Assembly: GCA_963969595.1 (NCBI GenBank)
Contig: OZ018408.1
Span: forward strand, 27,094,108 to 27,158,107
From: Neckera pumila
Taxonomy: Eukaryota; Streptophyta; Bryopsida; Hypnales; Neckeraceae
DNA: 64,000 nt
Reading direction: 5' to 3'
The notes below the pieces were generated by a model. That model saw only the letters and a list, made by a program, of their open reading frames with translations. It ran no database searches and had not been told where the DNA came from. Made by a program: the position numbers and the translations under genes. Below are positions 1 to 12,668 of the stretch, piece by piece. Position 1 is the first letter of the stretch. Each line of letters starts with the position of its first letter.

Positions 1-431
1 AATACTCATTCAAAACTTAGTGACATTATTCTACTTTGGGGAAAGTAAAATTTCTGGAGATTCTTTCATTAAGAAATGTTAATAATATAATGCAAAATGA
101 TCTATTTTTAGAGTCTAACCATAGCAAAGTTGTCTAAAAAAGTAGATCAAGCTACTCAAGTCAATTCAAATAGAGTTAGAATTTGAATAGTACAAGACTC
201 CTCACACTAATTCAGTGAATTTTGGATGAATGTAGTTGAATTTGTAGAAACATTTGGATGAAAGTAGATACAAATTAGATGACAATCTCCTTATTTGAGA
301 TACTATGAAATGATAGATACCAAATTATATTGAATTTTTTTTAATCTGAAGGTAATATTAACTATTAATGTTCCTTACAAATTCTTCCTTTCAAAATTGG
401 GACAATTGGTGTTAACACTATGGAATGTAGG
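1..431. other. AT-rich intergenic DNA, no gene seen
   Basis: No open frame with protein-like composition and no clear repeat ends were seen. The stretch runs up to a TTAA motif near 434 where a repeat begins. Confidence 0.6.
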
Positions 432-700
432 AATTTAACTTTGAAAGGACGAAACCTATCATGAAGGTAATATACCCATTTTGAGGTAGGAAACAATCAC
501 ATTAGTTGGCTGACTTTTTAGTCCATGCCCAAACCAACCCCCCCAAAATGAGTTGTGAACTACAGTACACCACTCAACTTTGAAAAATTCCACAAGGTAG
601 AATTTAATTCGGAATTTCATGAAACTACCACCATTAGATTCAAAATGCAATCTATTTTCTAGAATAAAATTTTATTTAAAAAAAAATCAAAATTTGAGAA
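432..700 (-). repeat. Left arm of a diverged inverted repeat around alpha-SNAP
   Basis: Read on the minus strand, this segment matches the plus strand at about 5505-5745. Conceptual translations of both share a run containing FLVEFF/YLVEFF and an identical LKSQPTNVI, and the nucleotide match continues into flanking AT-rich sequence. The outer edge begins TTAACTTTGAAAGGAC, which resembles the degenerate end of the TTAA element at 7796-8664 and a fragment at about 11476. It is best read as a dispersed repeat present in opposite orientations, not as two genes. Confidence 0.6.
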
Positions 701-1316
701 TGGGAAGCTCAAAAAAGAGAGGGATCAACCATAAGTAACTTGGGTCAATAGGGAATTGGATGTGTCTTTTATCTAGGAAGAAGTAAAATATTCCATGAAT
801 TATCTATGACTATCGTTGATTCGGTAGATAAACAATTTTTGAACCTCCTCCCTTTGTGTCAGATTTGTCAAAATTTTACCTAGTTAGCAAAAAGAATGCC
901 ACGTGTTATCTTGTGATTGGTGTGAGATGACATGGAGTTTTAAAAATCTGACGTGGAAATTCAATTTTGGGGGGAATCTGACGGTATTGTGTACCGTTAC
1001 TGCTGTCAAATTACAGCGAAAGACCGTCGCCCAGAGTGGAGTCCACCTCCACTCGTTTTCTTCCGATTCTAGGAAAGCGAACTCAAATTGAACTGAATAT
1101 AAGGAAGCGAGACAGATCCAGAACTGTCCACACTATCAGTAAGTTACGATTTCTTGAGCAGCAACAGCGTCTTCAGAGAACAGAGTGCCTGCCGGCGCTC
1201 TGTCTGTTGCAAATTCATTTCTTCGCGACGATCCAAGTAATTCGATTGTATGTTTTGCAATTGGGAAAGAGATCGCCGCTTTAGTTGCTTCTGGATCGGC
1301 GCAGGTGAGCGCCATC
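701..1316 (+). promoter_or_regulatory. Upstream and 5' leader region of alpha-SNAP
   Basis: Base composition changes from AT-rich to balanced near 1000, as expected for a promoter and 5' UTR. The in-frame stretch just before the chosen ATG has no counterpart in the SNAP family, so I treat it as leader. No certain TATA box was identified. Confidence 0.4.
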
Positions 1317-4300
1317 ATGGGGGACAATCGTGCCAAGGGGCTGGATTACGAGAAGAAGGCGGAGAAGAAGCTCAACGGCTGGGGGTTGTTTGGCAGCAAG
1401 TTCGAAGATGCCGCCGACTTGTTCGACAAGGCCGGCAACTGCTACAAGCTTGCCAAAGCCTGTGAGTAGTGTTGTTGATCAACTCTCTTTTTGCAATGCC
1501 TGCCCGAAGTTAATTCTTTCTTCTTGGATCGGTTTGGTGATGCGGCGTTCGTTCTGTGGTGTGCAGGGGATGAGGCGGCCAACGTGTACATCAAGTTAGC
1601 GTCCTGTCACTTGAAGGTATGCCGGAATTTTGTCAGTTGAACAGGAGACGCAATTGTAGGATTTTGTTTCGGCTACAGGTTGGATTGTCAAGAATCTAGG
1701 GTTTTGTTGTTTCGATTTCTTGACCTGATGTAATTGTTTGTGCCGGATTGCAGTCGGACAGCAAGCATGAAGCAGCTGCAGCTTATGTTGACGCCGCAAA
1801 CGCGTACAAGAAGAAGCCGAACTCGCAGGGTAAGGCGCACGCCAATTATCTTTGAGGTTGAAAAGCATGTTTCACTTGATTTTTCTTTTTTTGTTGTCTG
1901 ATTTGGATGTTCGTGTGTATGCACATGTAACCTAACTGCGAAATGTCGTTGCAACGCAGAGGCTGTGAATATGCTGAACATGGCAATTGAGATGTTCGAA
2001 GATATTGGGCGACTATCCATGGCGGCTAAGCATTATAAGGTGATAATCTCTTCTTCGCCGTTCCACCTACCTTTGGTAATAGGCCAGCGGTTGCTGTGGT
2101 TAACGAATAAATAAAAAGAGGACTATTGATTGAATTGTTGCCAAGCATGTCCCCGTTTATGCTGAGTCCAGTTCCTTTGTGTTGAACCTGTCGCTGGAGT
2201 ACATCTCAAAACAATTGTTTCATGGGATTTGTTGCAAGTAGCGATTCATGTTTGCAGATGTGAAGTCAGAGAGGTTTCTTGTAGTGCCTACCTGTCATTA
2301 CTTGGTGATCTGCTCTTTTTCAGTCTACGATGAACATGGATCGTGTCTCCTGATAAAAAAATCACTTGCTGTCAGATGTGGGGCCAAGATACCGTGGGTT
2401 GTTGATGGCGTGATGTGTATGTACAGGACATAGCTGACATTTATGAGAAGGAGGAGGATTATGGAAAAGCTATGGAATACTACGACAAGGCTGCCGAACT
2501 GTACTCCGGAGAGAATGTGGAAAGTACTAGTAACCAATGCAAACTCAAGGTCGCGCAGTATGCTGCACAAACGGAACAGTACGCTCTGGAATCTCTTTAG
2601 TGTATTGGTGTTAGCAGTCTTTTTGAGTTCATGGGTTTTATTCTTTCTTACAGAAATGTGGAAGTACAGTCGTGTTTGAAAAGCGTTCATTCCCCACAAA
2701 GACAATTTAAAATATTTCTCTAACACAATAAAATGAGATATATATCATTACAATTTAAGCAATAAAATGAGTTGAATAATAAAGTATATGACCTCTACTA
2801 TTGTTCAGACTTTAGTATTTTTTTAATGCAAAAAAAATTGGTATTTATGAATGGAACATTTAAGGGATTCTAAATGAATAGAAACTGTCACTTCTACTGG
2901 CTAGGATGCAGCCATTGTTCTCACTACATTATAAACTTAGTTTGGCATCTTACAAGTGACAATCCTAATCTTTCTTAAATTTGATATTTGAAAATTGGGT
3001 GAAATATTGCATATTTGCAAGGATAACCCTGGATTGTGGATGTCGAATTCAAATCCTAAAACCTAATAGAAATATCTCAATCATAAGAGCTTTGCATACC
3101 AACAAGAAAAAGAAAAGTTCAAATAATGGAAATTGAGTTATTTTCTTCAAATTGTCACTAGAGTATGAAATTTTTTTGAACATGAGTTTACATTGTGATA
3201 TTGTAACTTTGATATGTTTTTGACCCCAATTATTAGAGCCCACACGGCAACCAATCATAAAATGGAGATGTAGCCTTTTCCGTGTTTCTTGATTCCTCCC
3301 TCCCGAAGAGTCGTCAGAACATACTTCTTTGGCTCTTCGTTAAATTTCATACTGATAATTGCACACCATATGACAGTGAAGAGTGTTGCGCAGTTTAGGA
3401 AACGCTTCGATCTGTACGAAGTTGGTGGAAAACCAGTGTCTGTCTTTGCTTACATGCTCGAATTCACTGTACAATCTTGACTTTTGTAACTTGTCATTAA
3501 TTTTTAATGACATTCATCGATTGTTGTGACAGGTATGACAGAGCAATTCAAATCTACGAAGCGGTGGCAAAGAACTCAATGAATAATAACTTGTTGAAGT
3601 ACAGTGTAAAAGGATACCTTTTGAATGCTGGGTTATGCCAGATCTGTGGGAAAGACATTGTCGCAGTCCAGAATGCCATAGAAAATTACCAGGTTAGTTA
3701 TTCACCATATTGATTCTTGGTCCATATTGCTTTCATAATTAGAAGTCATGATTAACCCATTCTGAGCTGCAAGCAAGGAATGCTTACAATACCTGGTGCT
3801 GCTGCAGGAGGTGGATCCCACCTTCTCCGGGACAAGAGAATGCAAGTTCTTGCAGGTATCTTCCCAACCTTGCAGGTTCTGCTTTTCTCTACTGTAAACT
3901 GTTACTATGGTTTAGGTTCAATCTGCAAACTTTAAGAATGGTTCAGTACAGTATTCTTTTCTGACTAGTATATAATTGATTCTGAAGTTTGAGCATTGTT
4001 TATACTTATTACAGGATTTGGCCGCTTCAATTGATGAAAGCGACGTTGTGAAATTCACTGATGTTGTAAAAGACTTCGACAGCATGAGTCGTCTGGTGAG
4101 TTCCTTGATGACTTTTTGGGTCGTAGTCATCAGTGAAAGGCAAGCGATTCATGGGACTTCAGGGAGCATATTGAGTTCTCGTACTGGACAGTTAGGACCT
4201 CAGATAGATTTCAGTTACATATTAAAAAACATCTCTATGAGTACGTAAGATTTTGAACGTCACTAAAGTGAATATTTTTATCATCCTCCAAATCGTGAAT

Positions 4301-4538
4301 GTTGGTGTTGATTATTTACGTAGTTCATGTAGAGCTTGGCCAAGTTCGTACATTGTGCATCACTGCGACTTGTCCTGATGGGCATGAAATGTGATATTTG
4401 GATACATTGGGATTAATTGAATGACTCATCATTGATCATTGACGTTTGACGTGAATACAGGACCAATGGAAAACCACTTTGCTTTTGCGTGCAAAGAATG
4501 CTTTGAAGGTCAAAGAGGATGAGGACGACCTCACATAG
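1317..4538 (+). CDS. ASNAP: Alpha-soluble NSF attachment protein (alpha-SNAP), nine exons
   Basis: Alpha-SNAP is a cytosolic adaptor that binds assembled SNARE bundles and recruits the NSF ATPase to take them apart after membrane fusion. Exons by frame and GT-AG consensus: 1317-1461, 1567-1616, 1754-1829, 1960-2039, 2427-2578, 3533-3692, 3808-3855, 4015-4095, 4461-4538. They join in frame to 289 residues, the usual plant length. The protein begins [19 protein letters not shown] and shows the family's helical TPR-like repeats ([44 protein letters not shown]). The C terminus ([12 protein letters not shown], then EDEDDLT) carries the conserved leucines and acidic tail that stimulate NSF. An earlier in-frame start at 1185 would add an unconserved extension and was not used. 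The gene looks intact. Confidence 0.95.
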
Positions 4539-5504
4539 GGTTTCTTCTGCTGACCCAGAACTTATTGCTGCTTTATTAGTCATTCGATTGCTTATTCGAT
4601 CTTGCATAAGACAACACAACAGTTACAATATCTTGAATACCTGTAGATATCCTTTTGGTGTCTTGACTTTTGCAGTTTCCACTTTTTGAAGGCCACTATC
4701 AGCATGGCTTTTTCCTCCTCCTACATGCATCGAATGTCTGGAGCTCTCTGTAGTTGATTTTTTCATGATTGACCATTCCATGGACCAGATGAACATATCT
4801 AGTTTGTGTTTAGCATATTTGTAGATTGTCCCATGCAGCAAGAAATCTACTTGATTCAGGATTGTTGAATCTATTATTAGGCACAGCATTAGATCGTGGA
4901 AGCGTGTATTGTGAACATTAGTCATACTCCTGGATTGCTTATTGAAAGCCTGGAGCTCTCGTCACCATATTTCGGTGGCATTAACTCAACTGCATTCCTT
5001 TAAAATAAAGATCTTTATTGCTTTTTTCACATCAACATCCAGGGTTTTTGACTCAAGTGTGTTTCTTAAATGTGTAATTACTGTATTTTTGTGAATGTGC
5101 TAAAGTTCTTAGTGCTTAAACCTCTCAGAAAGCTCTACTGGGTGGATTATGAATGTTTTCAAGAGCTTACTATTTATATGCCCATAAATATAAACTAGTG
5201 TGCCTTGGGCCGTTGTCACAGTCAAAATCAAATCAAATAAAAAGTAATTTTTTATTTTTTCAATTCACAAAAACTTTGAAATTCAATAACTTTGACACTG
5301 AAGGTCCAAATACCACAAAACAAGTTTGTGTATCCTTTCTCACCAAAAATGGTAACAAAAATATGACCAAGGGATGCACATTTTTGGAGATCTCATTGTG
5401 ACAATAAAAACAATAAAAACGAAATGAACAAACAAACTCATTTAACCCCTAATGACTCAAGCAACTTTTTTTGGTTGCTGCCTTTTTTTTTTGGTTGCTC
5501 GTTT
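4539..5504. other. 3' UTR of alpha-SNAP and AT-rich spacer
   Basis: The first few hundred bases are probably 3' UTR. Beyond that the spacer is AT-rich with no gene and no repeat ends that I can define. Confidence 0.5.
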
Positions 5505-5745
5505 TTAAATTTTCAATTTCTTTGTAAAATAAAAATTATGAATAGAAAATAGATTGCATTGTAAATCCAATGGCAGTAGTTTCATCAAATTCCAAATTAA
5601 ACTCTTCCTTGTAGAATTTTTCAACATTAAGTGGTGTAGTGGAGTTTACAGCTCATTTTTGGGGTTTCAGTTAGGGCATAGACTAAAAAGTCAACCAACC
5701 AATGTGATTCTTGCCCACCTCAAAAAAGTCGGATCCACCTCGAAA
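5505..5745 (+). repeat. Right arm of the inverted repeat around alpha-SNAP
   Basis: This is the plus-strand counterpart of 432-700. Similarity covers the AT-rich lead-in (TAGAAAATAGATTGCA) and the segment encoding LKSQPTNVI. The two arms lie about 4.8 kb apart and enclose the whole alpha-SNAP gene. Confidence 0.6.
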
Positions 5746-6799
5746 ACAACAGATCCAAGGAGTTCAAAAAGAAGATATGTGTCCCATTCTTTTTTTTCTT
5801 ACAAACACTACTCTCATTTGAGTGCCCACTGGGCATTGCAAGCTCCATCTTTACTTTAAATTAGGTGATTTGTTTGTTTTGTTTGTTTTGTTTGTTTTAT
5901 TTTGTTTGTTATGGTGAAATCTTCTCGTTGCATTCTTGATATCATTGGAAAGTTCTCTACGAGGAGAGGTGCATGGGCTTGTTTCATGGCATTTGACCTA
6001 AAATGTAGAAGTTATTGAATTTCAAAAGTTTTATTAACTATTTATGAATTAAAAACTTAGAAAATAATTTTTACTTATATCTTGGGTATGGCAAGAACAC
6101 AAGGCTCATCTGTCATGAATTGGAAAATGCTTAGAATGTTGCAAAATTTTACATGCACATTCTCAACATTCTTGTCTTTCATTAAGCACAAAAAGCGGGC
6201 ATTATTTCAAAGGTATGCTCCTTCAAAGTGCACTACCCTGTAAATCCATTGATCCAAATAAAACTTCAGACTCAAATATTTCCTAAACCGTGCAATTCAT
6301 TAATCTAAATGTTTTTTGAAGTGTTAATTCTCAACATGAACTTCAAGATCATATAGTTATACTTTACCCAATCTCAAGAAAAAATCAACAAAAATATTGC
6401 TGAAGTTCTTGACAATTTTGGCCCATTTTGAAAGTACACCCCCTTTGGATCATTAAGGATTAAGGTATAGATACCTTATATGAACCTCAAGCTTCACAAT
6501 AGAATAGCTCATAAAATGCTTTCAATCAAAACAAACAAATAGTTCTACATTTAAGGTTTGTACAACCATAATCACCAATATTTAAAAAGGAATACCTACA
6601 TTTGGACCAAAAGTAAGACCAAATCTATTGATATATAAGGTATACCTTGTAATAGTTATACTACCAAATTTTGATATATCAAGAGATAATATTTAAAAAA
6701 TTCATATCCTATTCATATGGTGCCTAAATAATTCTTGCTATAAAGTGTAAAAGAACCATCTTTAATCTACTAATAATATCTAATAAAATCAATTTGTGT
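5746..6799. other. AT-rich spacer with a TTTGT microsatellite
   Basis: A short tandem run of TTTGT/TTTG units occupies about 5868-5910. Nothing else definable was found. Confidence 0.5.
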
Positions 6800-6803
6800 T
6801 TAA

Positions 6804-7738
6804 CCCCCAAAAGACCATTGTCGGTTCGGCGGACATTTGGAATTTCGAGCAGATACCTACGGGTTGAAATTGTCTTGATTTTTTGAAACCTTTCTTGAAG
6901 ATAGAAAAAGTGATAAGCTTTATGGGAATATAATTTTTTCACAATCAGTGCCTGGGAAAAAAAGTTATGACCAAATAAGCTCAAAATAGAAGACGGCGGG
7001 CAGCAAAAAAAAAAGGACAAAAATTTGAATTTTTTTTTAATATTTTTTTTCTCATAGATTATATTTTTGTCTTTTTGGAAAGCTTTGATTCATTTCATTT
7101 GGATTTGTTATGAGAAAGTTATGGACATTCTTGTTTTTCAGGTAGTTAGAGCATCTTTTTGAAAAAAATAACTTCTAGGATGCATTTCTGAATGCAATTT
7201 TCAAATTTTTCAAATTTTTCAGATTTTTTTTTTTTTTTTTTTGCATGGATTATAATCCTTGATAGAACAATATTACCATTGGGATTAGTGAATTTTAATT
7301 CCATCTAAAATATATGAATATTTTAGACTTTCCTTCTATCTTGTAATTACTTCTACTTAACAATTTTTTAAAGCATGATAATTAAGTTTTTTTTATTTTT
7401 ATTTTTTTTCCTAGACTCTCAACACAATTCTCCACTACAAAGATTTAAAGCTCAAAACTGTAGTGCAAAAATTTTAAGTTAAAAATGTTCAAAGTCAAAA
7501 AATCTAATCTCGCAATGTGTTGAAAAACTTGTTTTTTTTTCACTTTAAACACAAATATCCTGCAATTTGTGCAGTCAAAAATTCTAAATTTTTTTCCACA
7601 CACTCTCAAACTAGTTAGGTGTAAGATCCTACAATTAGATGTGAAAAAAAAACATTTTTCAATTTTTTTTAGTTTTTGCTATAGAAATGGCAATTTTGAG
7701 TGTTTTTTGGCAAAAAAAGGGCCTCAATATTTTAGGGG
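6804..7738 (+). mobile_element. TTAA-flanked non-autonomous element, copy 1 (935 bp)
   Basis: The copy is flanked by TTAA at 6800-6803 and 7739-7742. It starts CCCCCAAAAGACCATTGTC and ends in TATTTTAGGGG, so the tips are inverted repeats. The interior is non-coding, with landmarks shared by the other large copies: GAAGATAGAAAAA near the left end, GAGCATCTTTTTGAAAAAA in the middle and AGAAATGGCAATTTTGAG near the right end. TTAA target duplication with CCC/GGG tips is the piggyBac pattern; no transposase is present. Confidence 0.75.
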
Positions 7739-7795
7739 TTAATAGTAGATAAATTCAATTGCAATTATTGTTGCACTTATTATAACCCCTAAAAG

Positions 7796-8664
7796 ACCAT
7801 TGTCCCCTTGGAAGACAAAATGGATTTTAGGTAGGTTTTTGTAACTTTAATTTTTGGTGAACTTTTTGAAACCTTTTCATAAAACAGAAAAATTGATTAA
7901 CTTCATAGAAATATAATTTTAATTTCAATTGGTGGCCAAGAGCAAAAATGATATTACAAAAAGTGTAGAGCTAAATTTTGTGGGCAACAACCACAAAAAA
8001 AAAAAATCCAAATTAATTTAAATAAAAATTCCTAAAATATTATACTCTCATCTATGTGTTGAAGGTTTGATTCAATCTATTTGAACTAGTAATGAGAAAT
8101 TTAAAGACAACCTTGTTTTTCGGGCAATCTAAGCATCTAATTAAAAATACACTTATAGGATTCATTTTTTAATGCAATTTTCATAGTTTTCAAAACAAAA
8201 TTGTTTGCAAGATTAAACTTACTTGCTAAAACAATCTCACCATTGGAATTATTGAGTTTCAATCCCATCTTAGAGCTATTTATGATTTATTTTTTCTTTC
8301 AATCTTGAATCAAATTTTCTACTTAACAATTTTTTAAAGAATGAAAATCAAGTGTCTTTTTGGAAAAAAAATTTCCTAGGCTTTCAACTCAATTCTTCAA
8401 GCCATTTTTTTAATTCAAAGTTTGTAATGCAAAAAATTTCTACAAACAATGGACAAAGTCATTTGAAATTACCAATCAACATTCAAAAATCCTTTATGAA
8501 ATTTCAACTTTATGAAATTTTTATTACATGATATCAAACAATTGAAATACAAGTTCTAGTTAGATTCTAAGAAAAAATGTTTTTTCTGCGTTTTCGGATG
8601 AACACAACAAAAATGGCAATCCTGAGTGATTTTTGACAGAAAAATGGTCTCAATCCTTTCAAGG
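7796..8664 (+). mobile_element. TTAA-flanked non-autonomous element, copy 2 (869 bp)
   Basis: This lies just downstream of copy 1 in the same orientation. It begins CCCCTAAAAGACCATTGTCC after a decayed ATAA and ends TCCTTTCAAGG before TTAA at 8665-8668. Interior landmarks match copy 1, with more substitutions at the right tip. Confidence 0.7.
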
Positions 8665-8668
8665 TTAA

Positions 8669-9333
8669 ACCAAAGTATTATACAATGCATGGTTATAATT
8701 TTCATTTTACTACACAAGACCTAAAGAAAGGATTATTATACTTTTTCATACTTTTGGGACAAATAAAATTAGTCCTAAATTTTTCATTTTGAAAGTTTGA
8801 AATTGCAACCTAACATTTCTAAAAATGGCCCAATCTAAGTTTTGCTTTGTTGAAATCAATGCATTCTTAGGTGTGCAAGTCCAATGACCATGACCATGTG
8901 CAAAAAGGTCATAGTCCTCAATATATGACCTATAGTTATTTGCAAATTGACTAATGACCATGACCACTTCCCCACAATGGTCTTGGTCAATACAAAACCA
9001 CATTGTTCATGGTCAACACATAACGACAATGGTCATGGTCAATACATGACCTGTGGTTATTTCTAGAAGAACAACCTTATAAATCTAGACAATTAATTGC
9101 ATACCGTAATGTTCAACAATTCAATGAAGAAACTACAGCATGGATTTGAGAAACCTACCACTTCAACATTGATCTGTTCTAAAACTGGCACACGATATTC
9201 CAATGCAATTTTCTACACGTCACCTCACCTAAGCCACAGTTTGCCTATGTGTGGCTGCAAAAGCAGACGTCATTGGCACACAATCAAGTCCATTAGTGAA
9301 ATTTGCTCGAAATCCTCCGTTGACACAAAATTG
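8669..9333. other. Spacer with imperfect GACCATGACCA repeats
   Basis: Between about 8878 and 9060 the words TGACCATGACCA, GGTCATGGTCAA and TGACC-TATAGTTATTT recur in both orientations at irregular spacing. I see no coding potential. The 3' UTR of the minus-strand zinc-ribbon gene should lie at the right edge. Confidence 0.45.
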
Positions 9334-9681
9334 TCAAAGAGAAGCTCCACATCGAGGACAAAACTTGAAATTTGCAGAGTCAACAGGTGCCAAACATGAC
9401 CAGCATTGCAGGTTTGAAGTCTGGTCACCAGGTCCAGTCACTTTACCAGCTTCTCTGCGGCTGTTGAATCTGTCAAGAGGCATCAAGAATGGACATGAAG
9501 TGCATTTAATTGCTGGATTCTCACCACTCCACTTCCACACGGGGATGAGAAAGAGGCGAAGCACATTGTCATACTCGACCAGCGCTGCTGGAGACGTACA
9601 AATAGGGCAAACAGCTGCTTCCCGTTTATGCACCGTCTGCACTTCTTGAGTTACCCCACCGAAGAGAAAAAAGAATACCAT
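9334..9681 (-). CDS. Small plant zinc-ribbon protein (115 aa)
   Basis: A single coding exon starts at the first ATG in frame (9681). The product begins MVFFFLFGGVTQEV, then a zinc-binding pair CPIC (about residues 24-27) with KCTSC (about 53-57), the plant-conserved core VEYDNVLRLFLIPVWKW between them, and a C-terminal ribbon CWSC...CPRC ending GASL. This layout matches a conserved family of small plant proteins of unknown function with an FFF-type N terminus and zinc ribbons. The frame upstream of the ATG uses only non-ATG codons and ends near a plausible acceptor (GGCACAG), so a 5'-UTR intron is likely. The biochemical role is not known to me. Confidence 0.8.
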   Translation of the reverse strand: MVFFFLFGGVTQEVQTVHKREAAVCPICTSPAALVEYDNVLRLFLIPVWKWSGENPAIKCTSCPFLMPLDRFNSRREAGKVTGPGDQTSNLQCWSCLAPVDSANFKFCPRCGASL

Positions 9682-10935
9682 TCTCTCTGTGCCAACCAAA
9701 ATGTTCAATAAGAACTAGTTCTCAAAACTTCATCAATACAAGCACAGTGGAGGCCATGTACTGGAAGACAACATTCTCGTTGTAAGTTTATTCTCTTCAA
9801 TTGAAGTTTAGCATAACTACACCAGAACGGTGAGTATAAAAGAAAAGACCTTTCTAACTAGAGAGGATGTAATCAATTGTCGCATTCAAAAATTCCAAAT
9901 TGAGATTTCATAGTCAATCCTCAACCGAATCCAAATGTTTTGATTGGTACATTGATGAAAAGCTACTGAAAATGTACTTTTAATGATGAAAACACACCTC
10001 CTAGCTCAAAGTGTTGATCACAAAAAGCAATTGTAGGTGCACACATACACCACTGCAGACTACACGAAGATCAAGACCAATTAGTTCATTTTTTTGAGAT
10101 TTCAGGCTCCCTTTGGAGCCAAATCATTCACGAGATAGATTGTTGGAAATTAATAAACAATGCACGTCTAACAAGCCATTACCCCTGTTCTGATTCTCAG
10201 AAATTAGATCAGAGCAACCGATTGAAGATCCTGGCTAGAGGTTTTGAAATAACGTCAGTAAAGCTTTGTACCCACCGTTCCGGTGTTTAAGAGGAATAAT
10301 AACCTCTCCATCAAGTCGGTGAAGGAACTTGGAGTTGGCTCTATCAATACCAGTTGATCAATAGCAGCTTAAGGTGCCCAACCATGTGATCACCACCTGA
10401 GCAAGCAAGCAAGCAAATCATATGAGACAAGTTCACCAAAATTACACACAAGGAACCATAAACGGACTTCAAGTAAATGTAAACCCACATGGACATTTTA
10501 TTACTGCACAAAAAAACGCCGAAAGTCATCAAGAGGGTGGAATACCCTAAACCTAAACCCTAAGTGGAGTTTGGGAATCAGAGTTCAAGCAAACAGTAGG
10601 CAGACACATAAAAGTGGCAAAATCATGTCCTAAGCCTCGGACACCTAAATTACACACCTAAGATGGTCCAGCTCTCTTCAGAAGCACATAGTAGGCAACA
10701 AAGACACAGACATCGAGTGCGAAGAAATCCTACCAAACGCAAGCCTCCTCGCAAGTCCCCCCGCGAGCTCGACCACAATCCAAAGGCGGAAACACGCAAT
10801 CCTCGAAGCTCAAAGCGCAATTTCCAGAGCAGGATGATCCTGCCCGCAATTCGTCCCCGCAATAGAGCGCCTCCCCACAACAATCTGAAGAAGCAAACGC
10901 AAATTCTCCGATGAGCTCAAGGAGTGATGGTGACT
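9682..10935 (-). promoter_or_regulatory. Probable 5'-UTR exon and leader intron of the zinc-ribbon gene
   Basis: The interval 10650-10930 is clearly more GC-rich than its surroundings and reads on the minus strand like a plant 5' leader ending in a plausible donor (CTTAG then GTGTGTAAT near 10640). A telomere-like TAAACCTAAACCCTAA lies at about 10548-10563. Frames of about 80 codons on both strands are low-complexity Arg/Leu-rich and I regard them as spurious. The assignment to the zinc-ribbon gene is inference from orientation and distance. Confidence 0.35.
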
Positions 10936-12307
10936 GATGACAAAGGCTAAGTTAACCCTAGCCTGAGACCACTTGAAGTTCCTCGTCCCGCCTCCCAAAG
11001 TCATTCAAGGGGTGCAGCCATGTAAAAAAAAAGACCCTTATTTTGTGCTTGATTAATTTATCTTCTACACCTGGCCTAGCTGATTTGGAGCCTTTGATTG
11101 CAAATTTGAATTCAAAGTTTTCAAATTTTGTCATGGATGGCAAATAAAAAATTCCAACATTTTTTTCAGGGATAAAATCGCGGATGAGCAAGGAGATTGG
11201 TTCACTCCAGCTCTCTATGAGGTAAGATAGTCTGCTCTAAAAGTGACCATGTTCTAATTGCGACCTCTATCTAAGAAGGACTGAGATGTTGTTTGAAATA
11301 TCTTCTACTGTCAATGATGAGTTAGTTTGGCTTAAAAGGTCGCTTTAAGTGCATACTACCTTACTCAACTCCTCGAAGCTTGTATCAATGTTGATGGTAT
11401 CTAAGCAAACAATGGCTGAAATTGTGATTTTTATTTGTCTGGAGGACATTGTAGGTCCTCTCATATCTTCTAGGGTTAACCTTGAAAGGACAATACCTAT
11501 CACTAAGATACGTACTTTGCCAAAAATGATTTGATTCATCATTTATGGAGCAATAGGTGCATTCTTCATTTCGACAATGATCTTGAAAGTCATCCGTTAA
11601 CCACTTTGGGATCCAAAGTCTGCTTCCAAGGTTAAGTTCTCTACTTGATTCTTCAACCATCTTCTTTATATCATTCTATTATAAGAAAAAAACCTACTAT
11701 CATACTTTGTAGTCAAGATCGGCATTTCTTGTTCAACAATCAATTGAAGTTGGGAAAGTTTTATTTTGCAAGTTTTTGCAAGTATTTTGTAGGTTTCATT
11801 CTTTTCCAAACCAAAAAAAAATTGAATTTTTTTTTCCTGGATACAATGCATGATTTCTTCCTAAATAGTGGTTTTTCTACAGGTTTAAGATTTAACCCTC
11901 AAGCGCTCCACTTGAATCTTATTGGCAAATGAAGGAAGATTCTCAATGTTCTTTATTATGCATTATTTGGATATGGGATACCATATATGTAAGTAAAAAT
12001 GTTTCAAAGTATTGTTGGTAGTTGTATTAAAAGTTGACTTTTTAAGATCTCTTAGGCTTTCATATTGTGATTTTGCACATCTTGTGTCATCATTACTTAC
12101 ATTTTAGTATTACCTTGACTAATGATTATGGATACACATGCCTTATGTAAATTTGAGACTGCACATGATATCTTATCACCTACTATAGGGATTTGACTTC
12201 AATTGGATTAGGTCAAAGGGTGGATCAAGGTGTAGCTAATTTATCAATCCATTTCCTAGAAATTCATTGATGGGCCTCGTGGGGCATTCCAAACATTGGG
12301 GTCTAGG
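10936..12307. other. AT-rich spacer with element fragments
   Basis: A TTAA-type end fragment (TTAACCTTGAAAGGACAA) starts near 11476 and resembles the right tip of the element at 7796-8664 and the sequence at 434. Another TTAACCCTCAAGCGCTCC tip is near 11891. No gene was identified. Confidence 0.4.
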
Positions 12308-12668
12308 GGAGGCAACCCATTCCTGATCGACGCCCATTATGGCCATGTATACTATTATCTTTCCTTGAAGGAGGAGATGAACACTAATTAATTATGACAT
12401 GTTTCCCGAGGCAATTGTGGAACATTAGGATTGCCTCTAAGATTCTCAATATTGCAACCAACCTTTGGTGGATTTTGCAACCAGCCCTTGGTTGGAAACA
12501 GGTGAAAGTCTCTATGACCAGAAGGAGTCAAACAAAATCTTCAACCAAAAAATTAATAATACATTTTGAGAAATAAAATCTTTTTGCACCGAGGGAAATT
12601 TCCCCATTGAAGAAATGCACCCTGTAGATATGCATAATTCCTTAAGTGATCGGAAATGGGTTGCCTCC
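12308..12668. mobile_element. MITE-like element with about 21-bp terminal inverted repeats
   Basis: GGAGGCAACCCATTCCTGAT at 12308-12327 is mirrored by ATCGGAAATGGGTTGCCTCC at 12649-12668, with two or three mismatches. The 361-bp interval has no convincing coding frame. I could not define a target-site duplication. Confidence 0.6.

Noticed and set aside
432..5859. Short paired frames (62 and 101 codons) as members of a gene family
   Set aside because: The similarity extends into non-coding AT-rich flank and the frames lack any domain; better explained as a dispersed inverted repeat.
8746..9003. 85-codon minus-strand frame
   Set aside because: Its apparent His/Asp-rich region comes from the GACCATGACCA repeat; no homology pattern was seen.
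10545..10565. Interstitial telomere-like TAAACCTAAACCCTAA
   Set aside because: Too short for an interstitial telomere array; at most a telo-box promoter motif.
10650..10914. Overlapping frames of about 80 codons on both strands (Arg-rich and Leu-rich)
   Set aside because: Each is the shadow of the other in a GC-rich leader-like segment. No domain or conserved pattern was visible.
11385..11660. 91-codon minus-strand frame
   Set aside because: Isolated in AT-rich spacer, overlaps frames on the other strand and no family was recognised.
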